A stretch of 64,000 nt of DNA from Mesostigma viride (GCA_009746045.1 RPFO01000080.1:1743183-1807182), one strand, 5' to 3'; shown: positions 40,274-50,659, counted from the stretch's first letter. Numbers and translations: made by a program. The notes: generated by a model not told the origin, from the sequence alone.

Positions 40274-43200
40274 TTAGACAGCTTGCTGAGATGGGTCCAT
40301 CAGAGACTGAAGAACCTTGTATTGCACTGCTGCCTTCTGCACTAGCTTGGTCAAAGCATCAGCAGGATTGTCAACCCCAGGGATATGCTCAATATTGGCC
40401 AAGGAGGACAATTCCTTAAGAAGGAGATAATCCAAGTCCCTACTTCTGGCCATCTGCCTGTGCACAAACTGCACCATCCCCATGGAGTCTGTTTTTAGAA
40501 GAGTGGTAACCTGAAGTGGCCAAGGAGTGTTAGAAGTCATCTGATGAAGCAACTCCTTCAGATAAAGGCTTGTGTGAATGCCTTCACAAATAGCCCTGCA
40601 TTCTGCCACATCACTGCTGACAGCCACCCGTTTGTGCAGGCGACTAAACCAGCTCACCAAACTCCCCAGGCCTTCCTGTCTGAGCACAAAGAGCCCTGCA
40701 GCCCTGCCCCTGACCTTGGAGACCTGCCTGCTGTCCATTGAGCTATCCACATACAGCTCCATGCAAATGGGTTGTGATAAATCCACTGCAGACAACAGAA
40801 TGCCAGATGAAGCCCTGACCTGATCAGCCACCTTGGCAGACCCTAGCTCCACCAGCATGTCATCAGGCAACCTGGCTATGACCATAAGGTCTGGCCTGGA
40901 AATGCCTGCCACCCAAGCAACCATGCCCCTCACCATGGGACACAGTGCCTGTGTGATGGTTGGAGGAAGCTTGCTAATGAGGGTCTCTTGATAATCATTG
41001 CCCCCCACCAGCAGCATACGCCACTCCCCCCCTTCTTCACCAGTGTGGCCTCCATGCCCACAAACAGCAGAGGCTCATTCTCCACCTGCCATTGCTCCCT
41101 ACCCAGAGGAAACTTGGACTTAATGATGGAGATCAGCTCCTTAAGCCACGACGTGGGAGCTATCAGATGTAGGTCATCCCCGTGCAGCGAAGCATACACT
41201 GGCAGGCCTTCCCATTGCCCCAGAAACAGACAGGGGTCTACAGGAGAGACCTTCAAGTTGCAATGCTCCTTCAGGAAACGGTTGAGAGTCTCCCTCCAGA
41301 TTATTGGACTTGACCTCAGGCCCTCCAGGCCCTTGAGGATTTTAAGGAACTCCGTGTGGATGTCCCTTTTCCATACAGCAGGCACCCTAACATAGAAAGG
41401 CGTCTTGCCCTCCCACTTTTCCTGTGCCACATCTGCATCCCCTCCAGAAATGCCCTCTTGAAGTCTACCACCACTGAGCCATAGTCCAAGCCCTTGTTGA
41501 GAAGGCCTAGAAATACACACAGCAGCAGCCTCCAAGTATCATGCAACATGCCAGGGGTATACAACTCCTCAGCAGTGCACTCACCAGTACCCTTGAACTC
41601 ATTCAGCACTGGCCTGACATGTGGTACCTTGACCCCGTCCACCTCCTTCATCTTGATGACAAACTTGAGCTTGAGTAGACGTCGTGCAGGAGGCAGGTCA
41701 TTGACAGGTTCCACGCATTTCTTGGAGATCCAGTCCTCCCCAGATTTAATCAGACCCAGTGTGACCTGGGGACACATAATGGGAGAGGACATGAGCTTCA
41801 CCAGGCCTTGGTAGTTGATAGGGCTGTGTCCAGCAAGTGAGTGAGGACCAATGCCCAAACTGCTTGGATGACTAGCAGCTGGCAATATGAGGTCATCAAC
41901 CAAGGGCTCCTGCCCCTGGCACACTTGCACACGCTTAACCGTCCTGGTTACTGCACGTGATAGGTGAGTGGTCCTGAAATTAATCAGTGGGACCTGACCA
42001 GCCCCTTCCTTAGTCAGGAGAGAGGACGTGATCACTACCCCATCCTGGCATAGGAAATTCTGCCCCAGAAGAGCAGGTCCTTGATAGCCCTCCAAGACAC
42101 AAAAAGCAGTGTCCTGTCCAAGGATAGGAATGAATACCTCACCCAGTACCTTCACGTGTACCCCGCCACTGAAGTCAGACACAAACTGATAGCTGGGTTC
42201 AGACATGCTGTACCCTGCTGCAGCCCTGGTCCCAATGATGGAAACCTGAGAATTAGTGTCTACCTCTAAGGCAGTGTCCAGCCCCAGATTGCCATGCCAC
42301 CTGAGCTTGGCTACCTTGGGCTGCTTCTTGGCCCTTTGTAGAGCCCCAATCAATCCAGCCAAACTTGTCCCCCTGGGCTTGGTTAGTGCCTTGGGCTTGA
42401 CAGTTGACTCCCCAGCTGTTGACCTTGCAGCCTGTTCAACAAGTACCTCTGCAACCTGGCCAGGGCTGACAGATTCCCCTGCAACAGATGTGGTCGTTGC
42501 GTCAGTGATGTCACTTGGGACCTGAAAATCCTGCAGATCCTGTGAGCCTTGTGCCTGACTGCCCTCATTCATCAGGTTAGGCTTGACATATGACCAACTC
42601 AGCCGGTGCACATGCTTTGGTTCGTCCTCCATGCTGACCAAGCATGCGTGGCTAGCTTCATCAACCTGGGTAACCACCCCAGGACTCCAGCTACCACGTT
42701 TGCCATAAAGGCTAGGTTCCTTCCAAGCTAGGACCTTCTGACCCACTTGTGGCTCCAGCATCTTCCAACCCCGGTCCTTCTCCCTCAGCTTGGCAAAGGT
42801 GACATGTGCAGCATGTTTCCAGCCCTCCAGCACATGTGGTGGGCACAGGCCATGATATAGACCCATTGGGCTGACAGCAACTCCATCATAGTAGAAGTTA
42901 ACCCTGCTGTTCAGCTGCTGCTCCACGTTCCTCAGCCATGCACTCCTGACAAGTGCAGGTGCAGACAAGGGTACCCAGTCTTCAGAGATGATCAATTTCT
43001 TGACCTCCTGGATTGCCCTCTCGATAGCACCCTGCTGCCCATGAGCCTCCCTAGGTGTAACCAGCAACTCAGGAAGGGTAGGATCACCCTTGAGATGCTG
43101 AAACTGCATGTCCACCTGGATCCTTGTGGTAGGAAACTTGGCTCTTACATTCTGCAGGGCAGCCAGCAAGTACCTGTTCTTCATAGAAGGTAAATGCTCC

Positions 43201-43757
43201 AGCACCTTGTATTTCGTGTACCTGTCCACGCACACCAACAGTTGCATGCCCCTGATGTGTTGGATATCACACTGCAGATCACCAATGCTCTGAGGTAGAG
43301 CTTTGGCATGTGATTTCCTGGGCTTGTTGGAGGACAACTGGCACTTACACCGTGAGGCAGCTTGCTGACACGCCTTAAGAAGGGGTGCCCTGCCCATACG
43401 GAAGGCAAAGTTGTTTGACAGAGAAGTGGCATGCCCAAACATGTTGTGGATTCGGGCACCCAACTCCTGGTACACAGAGGAAGCAGTCCCTGGCACAGTC
43501 AGGACTGTGCTGTCAGGTTGTCCAGCATCACCATGCTGACTTCCATCCTGTTCTGACTCAGAGCCTGAGTCACCCTGCTCATGCCCAACACCTGGACCGC
43601 CAGCAGGGACCACATGCATACCACCAGAGGCCTTCACACCCCTCTGTGGTTGTACATTGGTTTCTCTCAAAATGAGAGGTCCACCCTCGTGCCCAGCACG
43701 AGGATGCATGGGGTCAGACATTCTTACAGCTGCATCAGCTGTCAAGGACGTCTTCAT
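40274..43757 (-). pseudogene. X pol: integrase, protease-like, RT, RNase H
   Basis: Frame 1 (41316-43757): integrase with IHNMFGH (HX4H), a Cys pair CKC, IGDLQCDIQHIRG with the first Asp, VDMQFQHL with the second and GAIERAI with Glu; then LEVDTNSQVSIIG, FSGGVHVKVLGEVFIPILG and ALLGQNFL, the protease-like domain with DTN; then RT up to VVVDFKRAFLEG. Frame 2 (40930-41535): RT box SLHGDDLHLIAP. Frame 3 (40274-41017): RNase H with ELYVDSSMDSR, SSDVAECRAICEGI, KTDSMGMVQF and NPADALTKL. The protease-like domain again lies after integrase. Confidence 0.85.
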
Positions 43758-43897
43758 AGGAACCTGTACCTCTCCAGGTGACCTGGGGCCACCTGAACCT
43801 GGAGATCACCCTCTTGTTGCCCAGATATAAAATCTGCATTGGAGCACCTGGCCTCCCCCTTGGGTGAATTAAGGTGTGTAGGGGTTGCCTCAGACAG

Positions 43898-44943
43898 TCA
43901 CTGCTCCTTGTTGTCTTCTTGCTGACTGCCCTTTGAAGGCTGGCCTGCCTGGGACTTGTTGTTGTTCTTCTTGTTGCTGCCCTGGCCCTGGGACTTCTTG
44001 AAGCTGGGACACTCCTTCTTGATGTGCCCCCACCCCTTGCACAGGTAGCATTGTATCTTTGACTTGCCCTGGCCACTGCCCCCGTTGTCAGACGCGTTGC
44101 CCTGCTTGGGCTGACCACCCACCCGCCTGAACACCGACTTGGAGTGTGACCTCCTGTCAGTCGGGTGAATGATTCCCTTGCGCTTGTTGTGGTTGCCCCT
44201 ACGCCCTCCTTGGCTTCTGTCAGCCTCAGACGTCTTGGAGCCACCCTGGGTACGCCCACCTGCCTGGGTAGCCTTCACTGCTGGCACTCCACCCTCAAAC
44301 AGCTCCTCTGCCTCGAGTGCTTGTTTGATTATGACCTTGTAGGCCTTGAGGGTTGAGTGTGGGGCACACATGACCTTTAAGGAGCCACGTGTAGCCTTGT
44401 CCAGCCCAGAAACCTTGAGCCAGTTGGTCAGGGCTATGTTATCAGCGACATTAAAGCCGTGAGCCCTGCCCTCCTCAACCATTTTACAATAGTTAAGGAA
44501 GTTCTGGATCAGGTCCCCCTTGACCTCCCACCCTTGATACTTGTCTTGCCAATGGATGCCGACCTTCTTGCGTTGGTCTTCCAGCAGCTCCTTCAGCTCA
44601 GCTACGTACAGTGCCCAGGCCTTATTGGCCTTCTTGCACTCCCTGGTCAGGTCCTTCATCTGGTCAGTACACTTGCCAAAAGTGCTACTTCCTATCCAGA
44701 TCTGATAGTAATTTGTACCACCGTACAAGCTAGGGAACCCTTCCAATCCTTCCACAAACTCTTCAGCCTGCTTAGGTTTGGAGTCTGATGTTACAGGCTG
44801 CAGCTGATTAACAATTAAAAGACCCTGTGTGGTGAGATCAAAGCCATGAACAGCTTGTGCATTATTATTATTCACAGGAAGATTGGTGATCTCTCCGGTA
44901 ACCCCCACGTCATCTACGTGAGCGGTTCCACTACCAGCACCAC
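43898..44943 (-). pseudogene. X gag, main part, split by element W
   Basis: Encodes the bulk of gag: AYKVIIKQALEAEELF, basic linkers and the zinc knuckle CYLCKGWGHIKKEC (CX2CX4HX4C), then a Gln/Asn/Lys-rich end. Its own first codons lie beyond W at 48087-48135: with W and one ACCAC removed, the frame runs MADGRRSKHAPAS through a Gly/Ser-rich linker into GTAHVDD. Bases upstream of 44943 in the same frame belong to the W LTR. Stop at 43898; pol follows after about 140 bp. Confidence 0.78.
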
Positions 44944-45686
44944 TGTCAGCCGTAGTGGGCCAAGGCAGTCTCGGCACTAGTTTTTGGCTGTGAGTTAGCC
45001 TAATTAGTGGGACGACACAACTGTACTTATCCAGACTATTTAATTCGTGCTACGGATTTTTAGTGCTGCGTTTTAGGTCCGAGATACAGTACGGATCATA
45101 CTTTTGAGACCCGTTGTAATTGTTTTTGGGTCCGGACTATATGTGGAGTGCTACAAAATATTGTACCGGTGCTGGTGTGGCACCGACGGTACATCTTGGA
45201 TTGCTTATGCTGCCACCGTACGTTATGCAGCAGGATCCGCGCTTCGCGCAGATCTTAGGGACGTTGGTACTGTTTCTGGTTTTTCACCTATGTGAGTGAT
45301 TTTGTCTAAGTCCGAGCTTGTGGCGCATGTCTGAGAAAGAAATCATAAGAATGGTAGAGTATCAGACGCGGCGCAACTTTTCAGTCCTTTGTGCATGTAT
45401 GCATGCACATGTGTGCTTGAATGCATCCGACCACCTAGAACGCGCCGCCACGTATCATACGGCTGTGATCTGTTTGTGTCGTGACCTGTCCTTTGGGCGG
45501 CGTAGCATTTAGCCTAGGCACTGCTCCTTGGCAACTCACGCTCATGCCTTATTTTCACACGTTTTTCACCATAAAAGACGTGAAATGTGGGCGTCGGCAT
45601 TTGTGATTTAATGCTTGTCTTTTAAGCGTTATTTAATAACCAAGATCAATTTCCTCCGATCACCTTGGTTCAGTGCAAATGCAACA
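44944..45686 (+). repeat. 5' LTR of W
   Basis: 743 bp, TGTC...AACA. Nearly identical to 47339-48081. Confidence 0.92.
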
Positions 45687-45693
45687 TGGTATC
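45687..45693 (+). promoter_or_regulatory. tRNA primer-binding site of W
   Basis: TGGTATC directly after the LTR equals the first seven bases of the initiator-Met tRNA complement used by many copia elements; similarity ends after that (next bases GTCCAG). Confidence 0.6.
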
Positions 45694-46338
45694 GTCCAGA
45701 AAGTGACAGGCCAAATTTGGTGAAGCCAAGCTCCATCCACTTCACCTTGTCCAAGATTGTGAGGGGGACGCCCCACATCTACATTGCAGTTTTTGGATGC
45801 GCCTCTTTCGCTTCTTCTTGTTGAAATCGAGCCACCCAAGTTGTGGGAGGTGTTCTTCTTGAGGGAACTATAGTGTTCTGTTTAAAGGTGTAAGACCCTT
45901 GGCATAAGGGCCACTGGAGTATTGGGAAGGTTGTCTTTATTCTTGAAGAATCTTTCCTGTGGAGGCGTTTTCCTTTGGAGAAAACGTTTTCTGTTCTTCC
46001 TGGGCAGTAAAAAATCTGGTTTTTCTGCAACATTTTTCAGTGGGGAGAAACTTGTCTATGCAAAGGGATTTGACTACTGCTCTGTGGTGTCCCAGAGCTG
46101 CTGGAGATCCTATTGTTATTCCGAATCCTGATTACAACACCGGCCATCAGGGGGTATCTCCTTCTCCAAACAGAGCATTTGTGGAAGTACAGTATAGGGG
46201 TACCTGTTTTAACTGGGAGATTGTCTGCACCCCTAGAACCCTGCGCCGTTTGGCGGAGTTTTTGGATCAGCTCACCCCTGAGGAGCCCACAGTTGTTTCT
46301 GAGAATCCTACAGTTCGACCTACCGGCGAGGAGTGACA

Positions 46339-47250
46339 ATGGCAGCCAACGCAGCAGTAGCAGCAGCTACCAGCATCGGGGCCTTCATTAGTGCTGCTGA
46401 TAAGTTACCAAAGTTTGATGGTGTGGATCCCCGTAAGTGGGAGGCAACGAATGTCCGCTTTACCCGTTTGCTGAAAGCCTTTAACCTACATGGGGTAATC
46501 ACGGGTGAGATCGAGGACGATGGCAAGGACGCGGCAGTTCAGGCCGCGATGGGCATCTTTTTAGATGGCCTGGCTCTTATGCTGGTCAAGAATGTGACCA
46601 GTGCAAAACAGGCATGGGAGCTCCTGATGAAGAGGTTTGGTCACCACCGTACGACTGAGACCTATCAGGATGAACTGCGTCGCAAGCTTCGTTCCAAGGA
46701 GCCTGCACCAGTGGACAAGCCCCTCAATGAGTTTCTGGCAGCGAGGGAGCTGACGCGCGAGGAGTACGTCCAGGAGCTGGACGGGCGTTTTGACGACCAG
46801 GACATGGTCCTCTCTACTCATGATCTCATGCCCGCTGCGATCCGGGTGATGATGGCAGCACAGGATGTACGCATCACCACACTCACGTGGGATGAGTACA
46901 AGGCACGTGTGCTGAGGATTGAGGACAGCATCAAGGCCCAGGCGGCCATCATGCGCAACACAGGCGGGGGGAAGCAGGGAGACACCAGGGACACCAGTTC
47001 TCTGGCTGGCGTCTTTGCTACCATGGCGATGGAGGACGGGAAGAAGGGTGGCTGTTTTCACTGCGGCAAACCGGGCCACAAGGTCGCAAACTGTTTCAAG
47101 AAGCACCCTCACCTTCGCAAGGGGGGGAAGGACGGAGAGGCCAAGGCGCAGGCCAACTTGACGTCCACCCCTGCTCAGCAGGAGGCACTGGACGTGCCCC
47201 CTGGTTTTGTTTTCCACACTGGGGTGGAGGCCCCCGCTGACCAACTGTAG
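46339..47250 (+). CDS. W gag protein
   Basis: A 303-codon ORF from ATG 46339 (MAANAAVAAATS). The middle resembles copia gag: FDGVDPRKWEATNVRFTRLL, AKQAWELLMKRFG, LRRKLRSKE and LTREEYVQELDGR. The end has the zinc knuckle CFHCGKPGHKVANC (CX2CX4HX4C), which should bind the element RNA. The frame is intact. There is a long leader of about 650 bp between the priming site and this ATG and less than 100 bp between the stop and the 3' LTR, so no room for pol. Confidence 0.85.
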   Translation: MAANAAVAAATSIGAFISAADKLPKFDGVDPRKWEATNVRFTRLLKAFNLHGVITGEIEDDGKDAAVQAAMGIFLDGLALMLVKNVTSAKQAWELLMKRFGHHRTTETYQDELRRKLRSKEPAPVDKPLNEFLAARELTREEYVQELDGRFDDQDMVLSTHDLMPAAIRVMMAAQDVRITTLTWDEYKARVLRIEDSIKAQAAIMRNTGGGKQGDTRDTSSLAGVFATMAMEDGKKGGCFHCGKPGHKVANCFKKHPHLRKGGKDGEAKAQANLTSTPAQQEALDVPPGFVFHTGVEAPADQL

Positions 47251-47328
47251 TATCTGTTCAGTGGTGCGTTGCTCCAGGGGCGCCCTGGCCACCATACTTT
47301 TTCGAGTCATTGTTTCCAGCTTGTCCCA

Positions 47329-47338
47329 CTAAGGGGGG
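47329..47338 (+). promoter_or_regulatory. polypurine tract of W
   Basis: TAAGGGGGGTG-type purine run directly before the 3' LTR, the expected plus-strand primer site. Confidence 0.6.
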
Positions 47339-48081
47339 TGTCAGCCGTAGTGGGCCAAGGCAGTCTCGGCACTAGTTTTTGGCTGTGAGTTAGCCTAATT
47401 AGTGGGACGACACAACTGTACTTATCCAGACTATTTAATTCGTGCTACGGATTTTTAGTGCTGCGTTTTAGGTCCGAGATACTGTACGGATCATACTTTT
47501 GAGACCCGTTGTAATTGTTTTTGGGTCCGGACTATATGTGGAGTGCTACAAAATATTGTACCGGTGCTGGTGTGGCACCGACGGTACATCTTGGATTGCT
47601 TATGCTGCCACCGTACGTTATGCAGCAGGATCCGCGCTTCGCGCAGATCTTAGGGACGTTGGTACTGTTTCTGGTTTTTCACCTATGTGAGTGATTTTGT
47701 CTAAGTCCGAGCTTGTGGCGCATGTCTGAGAAAGAAATCATAAGAATGGTAGAGTATCAGACGCGGCGCAACTTTTCAGTCCTTTGTGCATGTATGCATG
47801 CACATGTGTGCTTGAATGCATCCGACCACCTAGAACGCGCCGCCACGTATCATACGGCTGTGATCTGTTTGTGTCGTGACCTGTCCTTTGGGCGGCGTAG
47901 CATTTAGCCTAGGCACTGCTCCTTGGCAACTCACGCTCATGCCTTATTTTCACACGTTTTTCACCATAAAAGACGTGAAATGTGGGCGTCGGCATTTGTG
48001 ATTTAATGCTTGTCTTTTAAGCGTTATTTAATAACCAAGATCAATTTCCTCCGATCACCTTGGTTCAGTGCAAATGCAACA
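47339..48081 (+). repeat. 3' LTR of W
   Basis: 743-bp copy of the LTR at 44944, followed by the target duplication ACCAC. Confidence 0.92.
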
Positions 48082-48086
48082 ACCAC

Positions 48087-48135
48087 CACCATTCCCACTG
48101 GCTGGGGCATGCTTGCTACGGCGCCCGTCTGCCAT
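48087..48135 (-). pseudogene. X gag, first codons
   Basis: ATG at 48133-48135 on the minus strand starts MADGRRSKHAPAS and continues as a Gly/Ser linker to the edge of W, whose target duplication ACCAC is at 48082-48086. The frame matches the main part at 44943. Confidence 0.65.
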
Positions 48136-48300
48136 TCTGCACTAGAAGCTATTCAAAAGAACACCTCAGCAAAGCAGCAGAAAAGTATGTACAAAAATTG
48201 TCGCCACTGCCGCTTGCGCCGGTGTCGCCCCCGCCCCGCGAATTGCCGTTGAAAATTCGACAAAAATGTCGACGAGTACTGGAAAAGAAAATTAGCCGAC

Positions 48301-49011
48301 CTAGTAGTCAAGGCCCCTGAAGTCGCAGTACTCGTATGCGAACTCACGATCCTCCATATCCAGCTCTGGACCTGCACCGGTATGTATCAAAACCGGTGTG
48401 CTCCCCGCCGCGTAAGTTGCGATGCGCCGACGCGCTACGAGGCGCAGAGGATGTGTAAAGATCGACAACAATTCCCACCCCGCGGGAATCCACTCTCGCA
48501 GAGATGCGAGAAATGCCACCAGGTTAATTAGAACCTGGCGCTCACGACTGCGTACGCCGCGAGTGAGCAGCGATAGCAACGCGAGATCTTGAAATAAGTT
48601 TGTCGACACCGCCGGCGCGCCCCCCGTGCGTAGCGATGCCCAGTTTTGTAAGTTTCTCTGGTAACCGGTGAGTGAAGAGATGGTGTTGTCCAGCTCCTCA
48701 ATGGCAGTGGTGACCTCGTTCACCGACCGCAAACCTCCCCGCACCTGGACCGTAAATGTCGATAAAATATTGCGAATCTGGTCCAACAGTGCGCGTATAG
48801 CCGGCACCAGTGCTGGCAAATCGGGGTCCTCGGGGTTATCCCCGAGCAATGGATGAGCTGCGCGCTGCCGACGATGAAGTTCGTCGAGCGAGATCGTGAC
48901 TTCGTCGAGCAATTGCTGCCACGACGGCGCAGTCGGTCTTGGCAAAGGATCAGCCGGCGGAGCGGCTAATTCCTCATCGCCGGGAATCCGGAATTCTTCA
49001 GAATTTGGCAT
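48301..49011 (-). CDS. X ORF0, helical protein of unknown function
   Basis: A 236-codon ORF with ATG at 49011, only 24 bp inside the 5' LTR. It is predicted to be mostly helical (WQQLLDEVTISLDELHRRQR, LVPAIRALLDQIRNIL, VTTAIEELDNTISSL), with an acidic N-terminus and an end rich in aromatic and acidic residues (REFAYEYCDF). I recognise no family. Its place before gag matches the long coiled-coil ORF at the start of E2. It is probably a structural or accessory protein of the particle. Confidence 0.55.
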   Translation of the reverse strand: MPNSEEFRIPGDEELAAPPADPLPRPTAPSWQQLLDEVTISLDELHRRQRAAHPLLGDNPEDPDLPALVPAIRALLDQIRNILSTFTVQVRGGLRSVNEVTTAIEELDNTISSLTGYQRNLQNWASLRTGGAPAVSTNLFQDLALLSLLTRGVRSRERQVLINLVAFLASLREWIPAGWELLSIFTHPLRLVARRRIATYAAGSTPVLIHTGAGPELDMEDREFAYEYCDFRGLDY

Positions 49012-49026
49012 CTTTTTAACGAGGCG

Positions 49027-49035
49027 TGTAATACG
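49027..49035 (-). promoter_or_regulatory. candidate primer-binding site of X
   Basis: On the minus strand the bases just after the 5' LTR read CGTATTACA. The same nine bases appear on the plus strand at 39767-39775, about 500 bp past the pol stop, so the two RNA segments are complementary. This is the same arrangement as in E1 (12 bases). It is not a TGG-type tRNA site. Confidence 0.35.
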
Positions 49036-49653
49036 AGTTGTGTGAGTGAGAATGCCACGAATTCCGCCATGGTTCTTGCAGGAAGTTGCCTTTATTAATA
49101 ACAAGGAAACACAGACGTAAGTCACGTCACTTCCAAGACTGCACGTAGCACAGGCGACAGGGTCGCAGTGCCAAGAGAACGTGCACGCAAGAACTAGCGT
49201 CCCGGTGTGACCAAGTCACTCATATAGCTTGCTAGGGACGCGTCCAAGTATTCAGCTGCACTGTCACAGCTGAACTGTCAATCAATTGATTACACAGAGC
49301 TCTGGCACGCCTTTGGCGCGGAGATCTATCAATTGTCCATACGGCTAGTCCTGTGGACCTATCCGTACACTAGTCAGCATCAATTGCCTCATAGGTCCTG
49401 GCGCGCTACAGCACGCCTACCTATCAATTGAACATCAAGTCCTGTACAAGTCCTGTCAACGTCCTGCGGACTATCAAAGTGACACTTGTACATCCTGTGT
49501 CCGTACGCGCCCACAGTGGCGCGCCGGGTACTGTCGGCACAGCCTAGGAAACGTCATAACTTTTACGTCCCGTAACCAAATGAGGCGTTCAAGGTGCCGT
49601 TGGAAAGAGCGTAACAATCTCTATCCATCTAACGTAAATCCTTTACGTTAACT
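49036..49653 (-). repeat. LTR of X, upstream (5') copy
   Basis: 618 bp. On the minus strand transcription of X would start here and read towards ORF0 at 49011. Confidence 0.9.
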
Positions 49654-49800
49654 CTTTCCCCTCCCTCCCACCCTGGAGGCTTCTTGCTTCCGCGTGCGGA
49701 TTGAGAAACCTTAAGGCCACTGTTAACTGCTGCATTTGTGGCAGGGCTCCACTTATTGTATTCAATCAAATGCTGGTCTTCTTGGGAGCTCAGTGATCTT
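49654..49800 (+). repeat. repeat Y, second copy, right part
   Basis: After the CTTTC duplication (49654-49658) come 15 bases (CCCTCCCTCCCACCC) not present in the first copy, then 127 bp equal to the last part of Y (36628-36754). The copy therefore lost about 820 bp of the centre before X inserted. It is followed by AA and the resumed E2 frame. Confidence 0.78.
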
Positions 49801-49802
49801 AA

Positions 49803-50620
49803 GCTCCTGTGTTCCTCAGTAGTGCAGCCCCACTACAACCCAATAGTCCACCTGGGCAGGAGGACGGTGCACAGGGTGAGCAGCAGGTAGCACCTCCCTC
49901 ACACCTGGAGGAGTCACAAAATAGAGCAGATCCTGTCGTCCCCAGGAAGTCATTTGCTGAGATTCTTAAGGCCTTGCACAAGGCACACAACACTAAAGCA
50001 GTTGTGGCAACAGGTACAGCACAGGTCAATGCTGTAGGGGATACAGGTCAAGATCCTAGTATTTTGGCTGTAGACACCCAAGCACAGGTGAGTATCATCA
50101 GTGCAGCAGCTGTATCTGGTCTGAAAATGAAGGCCTCACCATGGGCTAGAGTGTCAGATTTTTCAGGCAAAACCAAAATGCAGGTCAAAGGTCAGGTGAG
50201 CATTCAAATCTTGGGTATGCCCACTCCATTTCAGGTGGTTGAGGGTTACTCAGGGAATGCCCTGTTAGGGGAACCTTTTGTATCTTACCCTGGTGTTGTC
50301 ATCTCAGCTGGGAGGTTGAGTGTGGCAGGGGTAGGACAGGTGCCTCTAGATCATTTTAAAATCCCTTTGAGCCAGATTAGCACTGGGTTGGATGCTGCCA
50401 TCAATGCAGTCAAGCCCAAGTACCTCCCAGGTCAGGAACCGTGTGTGGAGGACCTCATACACTCTCAAAAGCTACACCCTTCAGCGTTTGGGCTTGGTAG
50501 ATGGGATGTTGCATCCATGTCTCCCCTGTCCTATGATGATATTGTACGGGACTGCCAGACGCAGATTGGGTTTCTTAAGTGGCTGGAGGCTTTTACCAAA
50601 GCCAGGGAGGAGTGGGTTGT
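49803..50620 (+). pseudogene. E2 protease-like domain and start of RT, truncated
   Basis: Continues E2 pol in frame after the nested insertions. AVDTQAQVSIIS is the protease-like active site, again DTQ. VSDFSGKTKMQVKGQVSI, IQILGMPTPFQVVEGY and ALLGEPFVSYPG follow, almost parallel to E1. The RT lead-in (FLKWLEAFTKAREEW) is reached and then similarity to E1 stops near 50620. The catalytic RT boxes are missing, so E2 cannot make RT. Confidence 0.75.
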
Positions 50621-50659
50621 TCCAGATGCACGTAGTCCCACACACACACCACCTGTGAC

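Larger units (their letters stand above)
44944..48081 (+). mobile_element. gag-only LTR element W (TR-GAG type)
   Basis: 3138 bp with 743-bp LTRs (44944-45686, 47339-48081) starting TGTCAG and ending CAACA; one difference seen (A/T near 45084 and 47479). Target duplication ACCAC (44939-44943, 48082-48086). A tRNA-type priming site TGGTATC follows the 5' LTR and a purine tract AAGGGGGGTG precedes the 3' LTR. The only gene is a zinc-knuckle gag; no integrase, protease or RT. It must borrow these from an autonomous relative and is unlike E1, E2 and X in its LTR ends. Confidence 0.9.
37368..49653 (-). mobile_element. LTR retrotransposon X, divergent copia-like, carrying element W
   Basis: 618-bp LTRs (37368-37985 and 49036-49653), identical by eye, with AGTT and AACT ends; target duplication CTTTC (37363-37367, 49654-49658). 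X is encoded on the minus strand: extra ORF0, gag with zinc knuckle, integrase, protease-like domain (DTN), RT (HGDD), RNase H, then a 2.3-kb 3' region. Element W (3138 bp) is inserted in gag. Without W, X is about 9.1 kb. Pol has frame breaks at about 41450 and 41000, the latter near C-runs. Confidence 0.87.
30727..50620 (+). mobile_element. LTR retrotransposon E2, copia-like, interrupted and 3'-truncated
   Basis: E2 runs from about 30727 to 35181 and resumes at 49803; everything between is later insertions. Joining the two parts keeps the reading frame open. Order is a coiled-coil and polyQ ORF fused to gag, zinc knuckle, integrase, protease-like domain, start of RT. It then ends abruptly near 50620, where an unrelated minus-strand gene begins, so RT, RNase H and the 3' LTR are missing. 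It is the same group as E1 and X by order and motifs, with gag already broken by a stop and shifts. Confidence 0.72.

Noticed and set aside
45104-45824. ORFs repeated at 47499-48252 as a gene family
   Set aside because: They lie inside the two LTR copies of element W.
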